64,000 nt of DNA from Icerya purchasi (Eukaryota > Arthropoda > Insecta > Hemiptera > Monophlebidae): the NCBI GenBank assembly GCA_039619475.1, contig CM077116.1:30052683-30116682 (forward strand), read 5' to 3'. Below, in pieces: positions 1-10,097 of the stretch. The stretch's first letter is position 1, and the number at the start of each line of letters is the position of its first letter. The position numbers and the translations under genes were made by a program. The notes under the pieces are model-generated. The model worked only from the letters and a program-made list of their open reading frames with translations. It did not search any database and was not told the origin of the DNA.

Positions 1-67
1 TTTATTTTCATCGCAGGTGTATGGTTTTCCCGGAAATTACGATCGACCGTGTTTTTTTTTTTTTAAT
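1..67 (-). promoter_or_regulatory. possible poly(A) signals of the ankyrin gene
   Basis: On the minus strand, AATAAA lies at 1-6 and ATTAAA at 62-67, about 370-440 bases beyond the stop codon of the ankyrin gene. Either could end its transcript, but such hexamers are frequent by chance in DNA this AT-rich. The true 3' end may also lie outside the window. Confidence 0.2.
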
Positions 68-438
68 CTTGCCCTATTTGAAACTATTCAATACTTGCTT
101 ACAAATAATTCGAAAATAAAGAACAAAAAAAAACAAAAGAAACATCAATGAAAGAGATACTTTGTGTGTCTTTTTTAGTTTTTTTTCACTTACGCGAAAT
201 CGCACTTTTCGATAAGACAAAACCATTGCCGGCATCCTTGGTACACCTGCGATACATTCATTGTACCGAGAAAACGGATTTTTCTAAACCTCCGGATGTG
301 GATGTTTCGAGCGCCGGAAAATGTACTTTTTTTTCCTTATTTCCGACCATTTTTTTTTTTTTTTCTCGACGTTCTTTAGACAAAAGACAAACAGATATTT
401 AGAGCCGCTGTTGTGATTGCATCTGGAGTGAAAACGTT

Positions 439-2751
439 TCAGCGATTGTTCACCGTTCGGAATCTGTTCGGAAATTTAAGTTCCATTAGCGTCTTGCCGT
501 TTTCATCGTGGCGCATTCTAGTAAACGCGTAGTATTCGTCGCGATTTTTGCGTTTAACGCGTTTTAAGAACGCTTCGAAATCGGCGCTTCTGGTCGCGTT
601 GCCGACGTCGTCGAAGAGCCGTTCGATATTCTCCAGCAAGTTTATCGCCTCCAGGCTGCCTTCTTTGCGAGCCAAGTCGAGCGGCGTAGCGTTTCGCTGG
701 CGACGGCCAGCGTTGAAAACGGCGCCGTATTTTAACAGGCACATCATCACCAGCGGCCGGTTACACTTGGCAGCGTAATGGAGCGCGGTTACGTTACGCT
801 CTTCGACCGAAATGGCAGGATCGGCTCCGGACCGGAGCAGCAACTCGACCACTTTCGTATGGCCTTTCCACGAGGCGTAGATTAGCGGCGTCTTGTATCG
901 CACGCTGCGACAATTGACGTACACTCCGTCGCTCAGGCAACGCTGGACGGTGGCAACGTTGCCGGCTTTGATGGCGCCGAAAAAATCCTCGCACAATTTC
1001 AGATATTTCGCGACCGGTCCGTCCGGCTGATTTTTCGTCAGCTCCAGCGGCCCGAGAATTCGGTCGGCCAACTGCACTTTGCCGTCGACGTAAGCGCCGT
1101 TCTTGACGAGCACTTTTATCGCGTCCGCGCTGTTCTGCAGGATGGCCGTTTGGTGCACCGCGCTCAGAGACTGGTGCATGCGCGCGCTGAAGTCCGCTCC
1201 GTAATCGAGTAGCGCGTTAATCAGCTTCACGTTGCCGTTCTGAACGGCCATATGTAGCGCGGTCCGCTGATAACGGGATTCGGTCGCGTTCACATCGGCG
1301 CCGCGTTGCAGCAGCATGATCACGATGTCCTCGTAACCGTTGAACACGGCGAAATGAAGCGGCGTCCAACGGTTCAGCTGCGTTGCGTTCACGTCGGCCG
1401 CATGGTCGAGCAACTGTTCGACGACTTCCGGATGATTTTCTTCGGTCGCGATGTGCAGCGGAGTGCTGCCCAAGTTGGTGCGCGCGTTCACGTTAACGCC
1501 GTCGTCGCGGCACAGCAGGAATCGTAACGGTTCCAGTTTACATTCGAAGGCCGCGTAATGTACCGGAGTCCAGTTAAATTCGTCGGCCACGTTTATCGCG
1601 GCTCCTTTCTCCGCGACGAAATAGCGTAACGCTTCGCTGTAATCGTTACCGACCGCCATGTGTAGCACCGTGCGACCGTCTTTCGTTCTAGCGTCGACGT
1701 CTCGGTCGCAGCCGTTGTCCATCAGCAGACGGATCGTTCGCATCGACGATCGACAGAACGCCGCCGTATGCAGTAGCGTCCAATTTTCGATGTTCCTAAT
1801 GCGCACGTCGGCTCCGTTGGCCAGCAGCAGGCGCGTCACCTCGTACCGATCGTTCTTGGCGGCAAAATGTAACGGCGTCATTCCGACGAAACCGCGCTCG
1901 TTAATATTGGCGCCTCGCTCCAGTAACGAGGCGACCATTTCGCCGCACCCGATTTCGCAGGCCACATGCAGCGGCGTATATCCGAGATGCGATTTCGAAT
2001 CGTACCGGATCCGGTCGAGCGACAGTAGCAATCTCGACACATCTCGATGTCCGTTCTGAAGCGCGTAGTGCAACGCGTTCTCGTTCTCCGTATTGGCCGC
2101 GTTGTAGTCGACGCCGAGCGTTAGCAGAAACTTCACCATCTTCATCGATCCGTTGAAACAGGCGAAATGTAACGGACTGAAGTAGTCTTTCACTTCCGGT
2201 TGCGGGTCCGCGCCGGCGTTCAACAGCATCTTGACCGCGTTCAAATTATCATTTTGAACGGCCACCAGCAGAGCGGTCACTTCCGTTTCGATGTCCTTGA
2301 AGCCGGTGTACCGACGGCAAACGACATTCGCGCAGGCGCCGTGCTCCAGCAGTAACCTGGCCATATTCGTCCGGTTTCGACTAATGGCTACGAACAGAGC
2401 GGTCTCGCCGTTCACCGTACAGGCGTTTATATCGCCCGACTGTGCGAAATTGCTTTTCGTCAACAGATAGTCCAGTATGCGATAGTTACCGCCGTCAACG
2501 GTCAGGTGTAGCAGTGTGGCTTTGTTGTCCGTTCGGACGTGCAGATCGGGCCCGTACTCGAGCAATGTCGCGAAACTGTACCAGTGACCCAGTTGGCAGG
2601 CTAAGCAAATCGGCGTGTAGTCCAGCATCAGTCGTACGTTAATGTCATCTCCGGTCTGAAGAAGTCGGTGTATTTCTTCGGTTCGGTCATTCGAAATAGC
2701 CAGATACATCGATGTAATGTTGTAATCTTCTTCTTTTTCCGACATTATCAT
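439..2751 (-). CDS. ankyrin-repeat protein, 770 aa, single open reading frame
   Basis: The protein is almost entirely ankyrin repeats: about 20 units of roughly 33 residues from about residue 14 to 705, many with the classic TPLHxAxxxG...LLxxGAxxN pattern (e.g. around the GYTPLHVACEIG, GMTPLHFAAKND and RWTPLHFAVFNG units). Units near residues 530-600 are degenerate. The last ~70 residues are charged and helical-looking (RVKRKNRDEYYAF...) and match no domain I know; I see no membrane segment, signal peptide, SOCS box, PRANC or kinase domain. Ankyrin arrays bind proteins, so a cytoplasmic scaffold or adaptor role is inferred, not shown. A second Met at codon 3 has A at -3 and is an equally good start. 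The frame is intact over 2.3 kb. Its GC-rich codons match the other confident gene here, so composition gives no sign of transfer. A vertebrate or Drosophila ortholog cannot be assigned from repeats alone. Confidence 0.88.
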   Translation of the reverse strand: MIMSEKEEDYNITSMYLAISNDRTEEIHRLLQTGDDINVRLMLDYTPICLACQLGHWYSFATLLEYGPDLHVRTDNKATLLHLTVDGGNYRILDYLLTKSNFAQSGDINACTVNGETALFVAISRNRTNMARLLLEHGACANVVCRRYTGFKDIETEVTALLVAVQNDNLNAVKMLLNAGADPQPEVKDYFSPLHFACFNGSMKMVKFLLTLGVDYNAANTENENALHYALQNGHRDVSRLLLSLDRIRYDSKSHLGYTPLHVACEIGCGEMVASLLERGANINERGFVGMTPLHFAAKNDRYEVTRLLLANGADVRIRNIENWTLLHTAAFCRSSMRTIRLLMDNGCDRDVDARTKDGRTVLHMAVGNDYSEALRYFVAEKGAAINVADEFNWTPVHYAAFECKLEPLRFLLCRDDGVNVNARTNLGSTPLHIATEENHPEVVEQLLDHAADVNATQLNRWTPLHFAVFNGYEDIVIMLLQRGADVNATESRYQRTALHMAVQNGNVKLINALLDYGADFSARMHQSLSAVHQTAILQNSADAIKVLVKNGAYVDGKVQLADRILGPLELTKNQPDGPVAKYLKLCEDFFGAIKAGNVATVQRCLSDGVYVNCRSVRYKTPLIYASWKGHTKVVELLLRSGADPAISVEERNVTALHYAAKCNRPLVMMCLLKYGAVFNAGRRQRNATPLDLARKEGSLEAINLLENIERLFDDVGNATRSADFEAFLKRVKRKNRDEYYAFTRMRHDENGKTLMELKFPNRFRTVNNR

Positions 2752-2815
2752 TTCGTTTTCCTTCTTGCTCGCTCTCCCTTAACGGTTAGACTGTCATCGG
2801 CACTAGAAGAAAAAC
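2752..2815 (-). promoter_or_regulatory. 5' leader with candidate 3' splice site
   Basis: Read on the minus strand, a pyrimidine-rich stretch ends in TTTTTCTTCTAG at 2803, about 51 bases before the ankyrin start codon. This is a good splice acceptor, so the coding exon probably has a spliced upstream non-coding exon, with the promoter farther right. RNA evidence would be needed to place the first exon. Confidence 0.35.
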
Positions 2816-3402
2816 AAAATTACGATTCGTAGAGTCATGAATACTCTCTTTTCAAGTAATCTCTGCGCTGAAACGTAAACTAAAAGCCTCAAAATTAGCT
2901 ACGTCCGTGAATGTATACGGTTTATTTTATTTTTAATGTATCACAGCTGCACGCGCAGTCGGTAAATTGATATTCCTATATATCGATCCGAAACGAATGC
3001 TTGGAAATATTGGAAATATCTGTTGTAGAATTTTTTCATATTAGTGTATTTCAAAAAAAAATTACAAACATAAATATATGTAGTAAAAGTAACTGAACAA
3101 GTTATGTAACGCAAAAAAATCATGTCATTTAAACTTTTTTAAAGGATTTATCATTTTTATTGCTTGCGTGCTAAACTTTTTTTTCAATTGTAACATACTG
3201 AAATGCTACACCGACCTATGAGAACCGCCTTGCAACGAAGATCCCCAGATTTAAGGGCTCATCGATTTAAAAGATCCCTACGTTATAAATATTTTCTTTA
3301 AACAGAATAGCGCAAAAGGTTCGTAGGACGAAGTTAAAAATAGCATAATACAAAGAATAAAACAAATACGTAACGTTCTTCCATTGCAAACTTCACCGCT
3401 AA
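2816..3402. other. AT-rich spacer or 5' intron
   Basis: No gene, repeat copy or RNA gene is recognisable here. If the acceptor at 2803 is used, this stretch is intronic to the ankyrin gene. Confidence 0.3.
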
Positions 3403-5508
3403 CAAGGAAAGTACACGAGTTGTTAGACGCTGATTTTGATGAAATTTTAATATGTTGTAGAGTATAAAAAAAATATTAGACACGTGTTTTTTTTTTTTTT
3501 ATCGGTCCATATGCACATTCAAGGGGTGAAAGCCACCCCTAAAGTTCACCCCCTAAAACCGTTTTTCTTAAATATCTCGTTTTCAACTCTATGTATTTTT
3601 TTTTTATGGAACAAAATGGAAATTATTTCTCGTTCAAAGGACAAGTAATGCACAGTGATTTAAGTAGTGGAGTTGCATCCCCTGTTTTCTAAGGGGTCAA
3701 AACACCTTTTTTTGGTCATAATTATGGAACGAAACATTATATAATAACATAAAAAAAATAAGAAAAACATTTTTTAACACATACACAATTAACAAATAAA
3801 GTTGACGTGTTTCGGCATATTCATGAATTTCACCCTTAAACGGGGTAAAGCAGCCCTTACAAGAAACATCAATAAATACATGTATCGAGTAATCAAATTT
3901 CGTAAAAAATTTGTATGTAAGAGTTTTTGAGGTAGCTGATTACGAATCCGTCATCAGATTGTGTTAATTCAAAATGGCGGATCCAATATGGCAGAGAAAA
4001 AAGTCAAAAAAGTTTTAATTTTAATGACAAATTGTATACGAGGATTTTTAAGGTCGCTGATTACGAATCATCAATTTTTGAAAATTCAAATTATCCTGTG
4101 CTTTATAACCATACAGCCCCAAACCCCTAAAGCCCAGACAGGCATTCAGCCTGTGTTTTTTTAAACCAACAAACCCCAAACTCCTAACTCTCAGATAGGC
4201 CAAAAGCCTGTGTTTTAAACGGATAAACCCCAAACTCCCAAACCCCAGACAGACTGTTTTGACTAAAGTCATAACGAGCAAAATGAACACCACCTTCCTG
4301 AACGAGTCAATGTTAAAAGTTAAAGATGTTTATTTTTAATATTATATTTCAGGATCTCGCAGATTTATTGAGCGTGATAGTAGTACAAATTATATCTATA
4401 ATAGTATTAATATACTGTTTACTGTTTATTGATTGTGAGAATTAGAAATAAATTTTTTTGATTTATTCATTGAATGTAATTCTCCTAATGTATAAGGGTT
4501 CATTAAAAAAAAAATTATTATATTACTAATCAACTTTGGCTACTTCTTAATTTATTTTTGTTACTATTTTCGTAAGAAGAGAGTGATTCCCGTTGATAAA
4601 TTGATAAATAAATAAATAAATACATAAGTTAAACCGTACCGATAATTTTTTAAACAAGTAAATTATAAGAATGGTTTTCCAGTATACCACAATGAATAGG
4701 CCTTTCGTCTGCCTGCAGTTTAGATGTGGTGCGGTTTTAGTCATAAGCAGTCGGCCTGTTTGATGTTTAGAGGTTTGAAACTGTATAGTTATAACGCACA
4801 GGCCTCTGCCATGTCTGAGATTTAGGGGTTTGGGGCTGTATGGTTATAAAGCACAGGATAATTTGAATTTTCAAAAATTGATGATTCGTAATCAGCGACC
4901 TCAAAAATCCTCGCATACAATTTGTCATTAAAATTAAAACTTTTTTGACTTTTTTCTCTGCCATATTGGATCCGCCATTTTGAATTAACACAATCTGATG
5001 ACGGATTCGTAATCAGCGACCTCAAAAACTCTTACATACAAATTTTTTACGAAATTGAATTACTCGATACATGTATTTATTGATGTTTCTTTTAAGGGCT
5101 ACTTTACCTTCTTTAAGGGTGAAATTCATGAATATGCCGAAACACGTCAGCTTTATTTGTTAATTGTGTGTGTGTGTTAAAAAATGTTTTTCTTATTTTT
5201 TTTATGTTATTTTATAATGTTTCGTTCCATAATTATGACCAAAAAAAGGTGTTTTGACCCCTTAGAAAACAGGGGATGCAACTCCACTACTTAAATCACT
5301 GTGCATTACTTGTCCTTTGAACGAGAAATAATTTCCATTTTGTTCCATAAAAAAAAAATACATAGAGTTGAAAACGAGATATTTAAGAAAAACGGTTTTA
5401 GGGGGTGAACTTTAGGGGTGGCTTTCACCCCTTGAATGTGCATATGGACCGATAAAAAAAAAAAAAACACGTGTCTAATATGTTTTTATACTCTATGTAC
5501 TTTCCTTG
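3403..5508 (+). mobile_element. foldback-type DNA element, copy 1 (non-autonomous)
   Basis: Two long inverted arms (about 3403-4255 and 4745-5508) flank a ~490-base unique centre. The ends read CAAGGAAAGTAC and its complement, and TAA is duplicated on both sides (3400-3402 and 5509-5511), a 3-bp target duplication. Each arm carries a duplicated ~105-base module (GGTCGCTGATTACGAATC plus AAAATGGCGGATCC) and, further in, two or three ~55-60-base repeats rich in CCCAAACCCCTAAA and CAGACAGGC. The right arm lacks ~45 bases near its end. No transposase is encoded: the short frames in the arms repeat in both arms and copies because the DNA repeats. A 3-bp TWA-type duplication is seen in PIF/Harbinger elements, but I cannot assign a superfamily. 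Confidence 0.85.
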
Positions 5509-5827
5509 TAAGTATCATTAGAGGAGGTACTACCCAGTTGACAGTGTGCACGAATGATTTTTGATATTTACCCAGATTTTTGTAGTTGCATTTCAGTGCT
5601 GATTTTTCGAGTATTTCGTTAAAATTTTAGACTACCAAGCTGCGTCTTAAATGGTAATTCGAGCAATTTACAAGAAATACGAAAATATTTATTAGCGGAA
5701 ATCGGGGAAAGAAATTGACATTTTTTATACATTTTAGTATGCTGCCCTTTCTTCAAAACATAATTGGAAAGTACAGTGTGGAGAACGTCCGTACGGAAGT
5801 AATTAAACATTTTTCGATCGTTTGAAG

Positions 5828-6260
5828 ATTTGAATATTGCGACAAGAAACGCCGGAGACATTACTTATTTTAGTCATTTCTTCATTCGGATATTTGAGAT
5901 TATTCGTGACTTTGTTCGATGATTGTTCGAAATGGAAATAACTTTTTAAATTAACTTTATAATATCAGGAAATATATGTATTTTAAAAATATTTACATAA
6001 ACACCAACACGTTTCGGGAACATAGTCCCATACGAAAATGGTACATGGTGATTATGGGACTTCATTCCGGAAACATGTCGGTGTATGAACATCTTTTAAA
6101 TATATTTTCTGATATTATACAGTTAATTTAATAAGTTACTTCCATTTCGAACAATCATCAAACAAAGTCACGGATAATGAAATATCTGGACAAATGGTGT
6201 TGTCGGGGAAACGACTGAAATAAGTCATCCCCAGCGTACGTTGTCACAGTGTTCGAAGAA
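5828..6260. repeat. imperfect palindrome, ~200-base arms
   Basis: The left arm (GTGACTTTGTTCGATGATTG, GAAATGGAAATAAC, AATATCAGGAAATATAT, CACGTTTCGG, AGTCCCATA) recurs inverted on the right with scattered substitutions and small indels. The two halves meet around 6043. The structure resembles a hairpin MITE or two head-to-head copies of one repeat. I saw no clean target duplication. A weak 80-codon minus frame (5619-5861) runs into the left arm and is probably not a gene. Confidence 0.65.
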
Positions 6261-7386
6261 TTCGCGGCTAATTATTGACCCTAAAATGGAGGATACCGGC
6301 AATGAATAGAAAACAGCGGATGATACTGAACTCGATTAAAATTAAAACAAGTTAAGGAATTTTTTTCGATTAAAAAACGGAGTCTAATCGGAATCGGCAC
6401 AAAATCGCACCAGCGAACAAATCGAAAGTAGAACACTTTTTAGAAGACTACAATGCTGCCGTCCATTTAACTCGCATTTCACCTTCCGCGTAATGTATCG
6501 AACGGATTGATACATTTAAAAACTGAACTTTTTCATTCTTCCGCAATTGGTAATTTTATAAAAATTTTACGCACGATAAAATAAAGTAACCCGCTATAAT
6601 ATTTCTTTTTGTTTTGACTCCTACTGCTGCAGCCGCATATTCGAAATTTTAACACATTTTGTCGTATCAACAGCGAATCCGATAAGTCGGCAAACAGAAA
6701 GACATTAGAAAAAGACAAAAAAATTAAATTCTTGTTTTCTCAACTTTTTATACAAAATTATGGAGAATTTACTTTCAGAAAAGCGACCATTCTTACTGAA
6801 AAGCTATGAAAAAATAACAAATGTAACCTCTTTATAGAATTATCTATCTCGAAATTAAGTTGCTCGAGAAGCGTATCTAGTGGCTCTCATAGTTACCGCC
6901 CTAAGTGATTATTAAAAAAAAAATTCAAACGACAACGGCACGTTAGGCGTTTATTTACAGAAATTTGTGTAGACGAAGGGCACAGAAGAATTCAGTGCAA
7001 TGACAAACAGTAAATTTTTCTCTACCGTTTTATTAATTAGCCGTCAAGAAAATTAACCTTTTTTCGATTTACCGAAAGAAGGAGGCTACTTAACACGTGA
7101 CTGATTTTATTAATTTAAGCTTTTGGCAATACGCTTCTTTCGCAGGCAACAGACAAACAGGTGCCAGGATTTTCAAAGCCCTAGTAAAAAAAAGACCGAT
7201 TTTTTTATAGTTTCGCCGCAAAAATGCGAATTTAAATTTAACTTTGAAGGGACTTTTATCGGAAGATATAAGTAGACGCGTAAAACTTTTTACAAAAAAT
7301 CGTATCTACTTTTTACTGAGTCACATAAAAAGAATAATCTAAAATATTACGAACGTCAGGCTTATACCTCTAGTATGCATAAATTG
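6261..7386. other. AT-rich intergenic sequence
   Basis: I see no supported gene or repeat. A 39-codon open frame at 6374-6493 is discussed among the rejected items. Confidence 0.3.
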
Positions 7387-7412
7387 TATATATATATATA
7401 TATATATATATA
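7387..7412. repeat. (TA)n microsatellite
   Basis: About 13 TA units directly abut the left end of the MITE at 7413. Confidence 0.9.
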
Positions 7413-7670
7413 CATGGGCGTCGCTAGCGGGGCGGAGGGAGGCAGCTGCCCCCCTCTGGAGCCTTAAAACTTTTTAATTAACTGTCCATGATGAGTATTC
7501 ATAGGCGCGTAATCATGGACAATTTCTCGAAAATTATGTTTTAATTAAGATTTTATTCGTGTTTAATGAAATATTAAGACTTTACAACTTATAAATTTTA
7601 TATTTCCTATAACTCATATCCTCTTTCTATCATCTTGCCCCTCCTGGCTCATTGGCTGGCGACGCCCTTG
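7413..7670. mobile_element. hAT-like MITE in a (TA)n tract, 258 bp
   Basis: The ends are CATGGGCGTCGCTAGC and, inverted, CAAGGGCGTCGCCAGC, a ~16-base terminal inverted repeat of the CAnnGGCG type common in hAT elements. The flanks are TATATATA on both sides, consistent with an 8-bp target duplication, although the TA tract makes this ambiguous. There is no coding capacity. Confidence 0.7.
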
Positions 7671-7712
7671 TATATATATATATATATTTATTTATTTATT
7701 TATTTATTTATG
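7671..7712. repeat. (TA)n and (TTTA)n microsatellite
   Basis: TA units followed by seven TTTA-type units separate the MITE from the next dispersed repeat copy. Confidence 0.85.
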
Positions 7713-7730
7713 CATATAATAATATAATGA

Positions 7731-7870
7731 ACTCGGTCATTTTGGCATCGAAAGGGGCTCTGCCCCTTGAGTCCTCTTGCTTACATTTCTGTCTCTTTAT
7801 CTTCTATACTTTGTATAAAATGATCAAAATTTACAACGTAATTCTTAGGCCGGTCCCCATTAATTTATAT
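7731..7870 (+). repeat. (TA)n-bordered dispersed repeat, copy a (3' truncated)
   Basis: This copy begins ACTCGGTCATTTTGG and contains the hairpin AAGGGGCTCTGCCCCTT and the GTCTCTTTATCTTCTATACTTTG block shared with copies at 8821, 20709 and 25925. It stops after the ACAACGTAATTCTTAGG block. See the entry at 8821 for the family description. Confidence 0.8.
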
Positions 7871-8075
7871 AATAAAAAAAAAAAAATACAACCAATAATT
7901 TATACTATAAATTTTATTAAACTACCGAAACAACCTAACATACTACAACACACATAAATAATACTTTTTTTACGTTTCTATGCTGTTATTAAATTAGCAA
8001 TATAGTCATGGTTGTGCCTATGCTATGGGGAGACTTCTTATTCGTCAACCTGCACAGTAATAAGAAGTATATTCA

Positions 8076-8249
8076 TTAAGTAAAGTGAGTTCCATACCCT
8101 TGACAGGGCGTCGGGGATTATGAAGTTAAGGTTCACAATGTACTAAGCCCAACGGCACTAATGAGAATAGGGTCGGCCGCCTTTACTTTCCCAGATTTCT
8201 CTGGTATAACCAATTCAATTTCAGGCTGGGTAAGCTTGGGAGCGACTTG
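8076..8249 (-). mobile_element. SINE-B copy, 5' truncated
   Basis: On the minus strand this matches the body of the SINE at 53240: AAGTCGCTCCCAA, TTACCCAGCCTG, GAAAGTAAAGGCGGCC, TCTCATTAGTGCCGTTGGGC, TAATCCCCGACG and CTGTCAAGGGTATGG occur in the same order. The tRNA-like head is missing, as expected for 5' truncation during retrotransposition. Confidence 0.8.
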
Positions 8250-8710
8250 GATCATGTTTCCAAAAATGAAAACCGCTACCGAACGCAAACGTGAATTGCG
8301 GAAACGATAACGGGACGACAAATTTCGCAATGGCGAAAAATTTGTCACATTTATACGTGATGCGCGTTTGGTTCGAAAACGACAGATGCAGAAAAGTATG
8401 AAGCGTTTGATAGCATTTTAGGTCAACCGCTTTTATTATACTAATAAAAAATAATAAGGAAAAAAAACTATCCAAAGGGACCACCACATTTTTTCACGTT
8501 TTTTAACCAATACTCAAGTTATGTTCACCGACTTCATCAATACTCACGTAGTACCTAAGTTGAACAATACTCTTTCTGATGGACAAAGAACCAGTAAAAA
8601 CGATCTACATAAATATGAGTTATGCGCGAACAAGCATAAAAAAAAAAACATACCTACGTGACGATCGTTTATAACCTCTTTCTTTTTGGAAGTCGGTAAA
8701 AATTAAATCA

Positions 8711-8779
8711 TTACAAACGTTACATAAAATTGGGACAATTTTTCTACCGGGGATCAGCCTAAGAATTAAGTTGTAATTG
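8711..8779 (+). repeat. (TA)n-bordered repeat, 3' fragment
   Basis: Only the last part of the family is present: ACAAACGTTACATAAAATTG, GGGACAATTTTTCTACCGG and CAGCCTAAGAATTAAGTTG. It ends directly at a (TA)n tract, and a nearly complete copy follows on the far side of that tract. Confidence 0.7.
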
Positions 8780-8780
8780 A

Positions 8781-8817
<37 letters not shown>
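8780..8817. repeat. (TA)n microsatellite
   Basis: This TA tract lies between a 3' fragment and a full copy of the same dispersed repeat family. Confidence 0.9.
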
Positions 8818-8820
<3 letters not shown>

Positions 8821-8821
<1 letters not shown>

Positions 8822-9050
8822 CTCGGCCATTTTGGCCTCGAAAGGGGCTGTGCCCCTTAACCCCTCTTGCTTACATTTCTGTCTCTTTCTCTTCTATACT
8901 TTGTAAAAAATTATCAAAATTTACAACGTAATTCTAAATTAGTCCATATGAATATAATAACATAATCACAAAAATCCTATAAAATATAACAAACGTTACA
9001 TAAAATTGGGACATTTCTCTAATGAGGAGTAGCCTAAGAATCACGTTGTA

Positions 9051-9052
<2 letters not shown>
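8821..9052 (+). repeat. (TA)n-bordered dispersed repeat, copy b (best preserved)
   Basis: This is the reference copy, with a (TA)n tract on each side. It holds a GGCCATTTTGGCC palindrome, a perfect hairpin (AAGGGGC-TGT-GCCCCTT, about 8842-8858), a pyrimidine-rich block, and a 3' half with GTTACATAAAATTGGGACA. The ACAACGTAATTCT block near 8930 is inverted at the 3' end (AGAATCACGTTGTAAT), so the 3' half looks like a small inverted-repeat element of its own. Other copies: 7731, 8711, 20709 and 25925. There is no coding capacity, and I cannot assign a known superfamily. Confidence 0.85.

Positions 9053-9103
<51 letters not shown>
9053..9103. repeat. (TA)n microsatellite
   Basis: About 25 TA units directly follow the 3' end of the repeat copy at 8821. 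Confidence 0.9.
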
Positions 9104-9111
<8 letters not shown>

Positions 9112-9850
9112 GCACTGCATAAAATTGTAGTTATAAAACCTACAACCGATATGCAAAATGTCATGTTTAAATGAAAGGTGCAGTCAAACAGTTAACTTAC
9201 AAGTCCAAAAAAAAAAAAAAATGATGAAGATGAGAACTGATCTGGTAATATTAAAAAAAAAAAAAAAATAAACAATAAACTACGGATTTTTTAACATTTG
9301 GGAATGAACTATGCGACTGTGCAGATTAAATGGAAAGCGGGGTTTAAAACCTTTACTCGTATCGCTGTAATGCGATTCTGTGGCAAAAACGATTTATTTA
9401 ACTTTTGAGACATCGAATAACCGTAATAATAATGATAATATGGCGTTTAAAAATTTATTTAACTGCTTAAATCCGATTAAGCGAAATTATTCAAACGAAA
9501 GCCAAATTAAAACAAGCCAAAAATTGTTTTAATACTTACGCAGAGATAAATAGTGGACAACAGCTATAGCACTTGCGCTACATGCCTACAACATTTGTGA
9601 CGCAACTAAACTATGTTGCAATGGTACAGTTACGAAGACTGGTTGAATTTTTCGCAGTCAAAGTAAAAGAGTAGAATTTTGCATAAGCGAGTAGCAAACA
9701 GGATAAATCAATAGTTTAGAATGCGCGCGCAGCCTGCTTCTAGTCAATCAGATGGCTGGATTATGCCGGTAAGATAAATCCGCGTATTCAGAGCACAGCT
9801 GGCTTTGCAACATTCATAGTCATCTCGCAGCGGCAGCTGACTAGTTAGCA
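9104..9850. other. AT-rich intergenic sequence
   Basis: The stretch holds two A-rich runs (around 9209 and 9253). From about 9720 it becomes less AT-rich, including a GCGCGCGC tract. No gene is identified. Confidence 0.3.
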
Positions 9851-10097
9851 ATGTTCAAGCATTACAGCGACAATAATTTTACAGAGGTAGACGCCGCGCA
9901 CGCTGACTATAGTTAGAGAAAAAACGGAAAATCCGAATGGTCTTTCTACTGCTGAAATATTAAAAATTCAAACGGAAAACTTCGACTTATTCGATTCGAG
10001 CGATGCCGAATCAAATCGCACCCGGAAGCTATGCAACAAACGTTCCAAGGTTCGCTCGCGCATTATCTATTACGATGCAGGCGTTTTTCTAATGTAA
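9851..10097 (+). pseudogene. possible coding island, frame-shifted
   Basis: An ATG at 9851 opens a 21-codon frame (MFKHYSDNNFTEVDAAHADY) ending at a TAG. A second frame overlapping its end runs to 10097 and reads ...ENPNGLSTAEILKIQTEN and LFDSSDAESNRTRK. Both have the C- and G-ending codons of the confident genes, unlike the surroundings. They could be a real coding stretch broken by a frameshift and stop, or an exon whose splice sites I have not placed. I recognise no family, and chance cannot be excluded. Confidence 0.2.

Noticed and set aside
439..2751. Horizontal transfer of the ankyrin gene from an endosymbiont
   Set aside because: Base and codon composition match the host-like CCCH gene, common ankyrin-rich endosymbionts are AT-rich, and a 5' splice acceptor is present. 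Not excluded, but nothing in the sequence supports it.
6374..6493. 39-codon frame KTESNRNRHKIAPANKSK...RISPSA with a GTAATG donor
   Set aside because: The text is protein-like, but no convincing acceptor precedes it and the length is within chance.
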